Positions 63,201 to 64,000 of a stretch of DNA of 64,000 nt are shown here, in pieces. The translations under genes were made by a program, and so were the position numbers. The stretch lies in the NCBI GenBank assembly GCA_964485405.1, contig CAZAJG010000014.1:1-64000 (forward strand). The letters run 5' to 3'. The stretch's first letter is position 1. Every line of letters begins with the position of its first letter. The stretch is from CAKZNE01 sp964485405. Lineage in GTDB: Bacteria; Bacteroidota; Bacteroidia; Flavobacteriales; Schleiferiaceae. The notes under the pieces were generated by a model. That model saw only the letters and a program-made list of their open reading frames with translations, was not told the DNA's origin and did no database searches.

Positions 63201-64000
63201 AAGTAATTGTATTTTGATTCTTTAACTCTAAACGCTTATTCATTCCCCTTATTCCTTGTAAACCTCCGGTATGAATAGTTAATACACGATCTCCCTTAGA
63301 AAATTTACCGCTTTTGATTCCTTCCATAACTCCAAACATCATTTTAGCCGTATAGATAGGATCTAAGGGAATACCATACTTTTCGTGAAAAGCATTCATA
63401 AAGTTCACCAAATCGGCATTCACTTTTCCGTAGCCGCCAAAATGATAATCTTCCTCTAATGAATACGGGTGAGGAACTATTTTTTTTCCATTGTTCGTTG
63501 TTGAAAAACTGCTTTGATAATCAGCGATATAAGCCTCAACGTTATCCATCAAAAAGCGGCCTCCTTTTAAAGCTGGGTATAGCACGTACTGCGAAGTAAA
63601 ATCACTTAAGATCAATCCCGAAAAAGTAGTAGCCGTTCCTCCTGCGCAACATACCCAATCAAATGAAGTGTCTATTCCATTTAAAATCTCAACACACCCT
63701 CTTACACCCAGTATTCCTTTTCCTCCTTCTGGAATAGTGTAGGCTTTTGGATATATCTGCGTCAAGTCATCTAAAAAATTAGAGGAATCCTTTTTTTTAT
63801 AATCGCTTCTGGAAATCGGAGTGATTTGCATTCCATTTTCTCGGCAAAAGTCTAAAGTGGTATTTGACCCCACCTCTTCTCCCCGCACTAAGGCTTTTGT
63901 TTTTATTTTGAGGAGGTTACCTAAATAAGCGGTAGCAGCTATGTGGTTACTGAAAGCCCCTCCAAAGGTTAGAAATTCGGTTTTATCACTTTTCTCAAAA
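63190..64000 (-). CDS. PLP-dependent ACC deaminase / D-cysteine desulfhydrase family protein, N terminus cut by window edge
   Basis: The C-terminal 269 residues of a fold-type II PLP enzyme. GGAFSNHIAATAYLG holds the SNH residues that meet the cofactor; the glycine loop CCAGGTATTFSGL binds the PLP phosphate, and VLTIHTGGLQGIRGMN closes the chain. The PLP lysine lies beyond the window. These motifs suit 1-aminocyclopropane-1-carboxylate deaminase-like proteins, many of which act as D-cysteine desulfhydrases. The substrate is not decided here. It is translated with the glucosaminidase gene (11-nt overlap). Confidence 0.85.
   Translation of the reverse strand, partial: FEKSDKTEFLTFGGAFSNHIAATAYLGNLLKIKTKALVRGEEVGSNTTLDFCRENGMQITPISRSDYKKKDSSNFLDDLTQIYPKAYTIPEGGKGILGVRGCVEILNGIDTSFDWVCCAGGTATTFSGLILSDFTSQYVLYPALKGGRFLMDNVEAYIADYQSSFSTTNNGKKIVPHPYSLEEDYHFGGYGKVNADLVNFMNAFHEKYGIPLDPIYTAKMMFGVMEGIKSGKFSKGDRVLTIHTGGLQGIRGMNKRLELKNQNTITYES

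Noticed and set aside
1..64000. CRISPR array, prophage, insertion sequence or integron
   Set aside because: No regularly spaced repeats, transposase, integrase or phage structural genes appear; the single YopX-like gene is not enough to call a prophage.

Overview
The window reads as chromosome of a marine-type member of the Bacteroidota, most likely Flavobacteriales. This is inferred from gene content: fused LpxC-FabZ, two type IX secretion (T9SS) cargo proteins with C-terminal sorting domains, a PorX-type regulator with a PglZ domain, SusC-free but lipoprotein-rich envelope genes, low G+C, absence of strong Shine-Dalgarno sites and repeated TAnnTTTG (-7) promoter elements. Three runs of exactly ten N mark scaffold joins (1359-1368, 22824-22833, 39142-39151), so this is a draft or metagenome-derived assembly. 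I see no rRNA, tRNA, CRISPR, phage or insertion sequence.

Layout. 1-2.3 kb: start of prfB (minus) and dihydrolipoyl dehydrogenase, the latter broken by an N gap plus about 160 bp of a clpB gene that does not belong there. 2.3-11.1 kb: a large hybrid histidine kinase, then pabB-like, tilS and dsbD, closely packed. 11.1-16.1 kb: YopX-like protein, peroxiredoxin, endonuclease III, and a very large TolB-propeller/outer-membrane-barrel protein. 16.3-19.8 kb: kynurenine 3-monooxygenase, kynureninase and a UbiA-like membrane protein. 19.9-27.1 kb: gcvP and two tandem T9SS cargo paralogues. 27.2-31.1 kb: MlaF/MlaE-type lipid transporter parts, a small lipoprotein, a SprT-like metalloprotein, purK and purE. 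31.3-36.0 kb: a propeller-type LytS kinase with its LytTR regulator, and a lipoprotein of the prohibitin (SPFH) family. 36.3-43.4 kb: PorV/PorQ-like protein with a helix-hairpin-helix barrel protein, aroA-aroB, proline dehydrogenase, and a cysteine-rich secreted protein. 43.4-47.1 kb (minus): porX-tsaE-ald and a small membrane-anchored protein. 47.1-53.7 kb: HD phosphohydrolase, lpxD, lpxC-fabZ, lpxA, an ABC ATPase, efp and a second lpxD-like gene. 53.8-59.6 kb: polysaccharide genes (O-antigen ligase/polymerase, Wzz, flippase, glycosyltransferase), then rnhB. 59.7-64 kb: a DUF3352-like lipoprotein interrupted by an in-frame amber codon, a LysM glucosaminidase, and a partial ACC-deaminase-like gene.

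How it fits together. The dominant theme is envelope building: lipid A synthesis (LpxA/C/D), lipid transport (MlaEF), surface polysaccharide assembly, T9SS export and its regulator PorX, and disulfide handling by DsbD. Amino-acid and nucleotide metabolism (glycine cleavage, kynurenine, shikimate, proline, alanine, purine, p-aminobenzoate) fills the rest. No clear new defence or mobile system is present. The observations most worth checking are the clpB/lpd assembly chimera, the amber codon at 59813, the start codons lying only 5-8 nt behind -7 promoter elements (possible leaderless mRNAs), the peptidase-like domain without its HExxH motif fused to a TolB propeller and an Omp85-like barrel, and the gene pair joining a PorV-like protein to a ComEA-like barrel protein.
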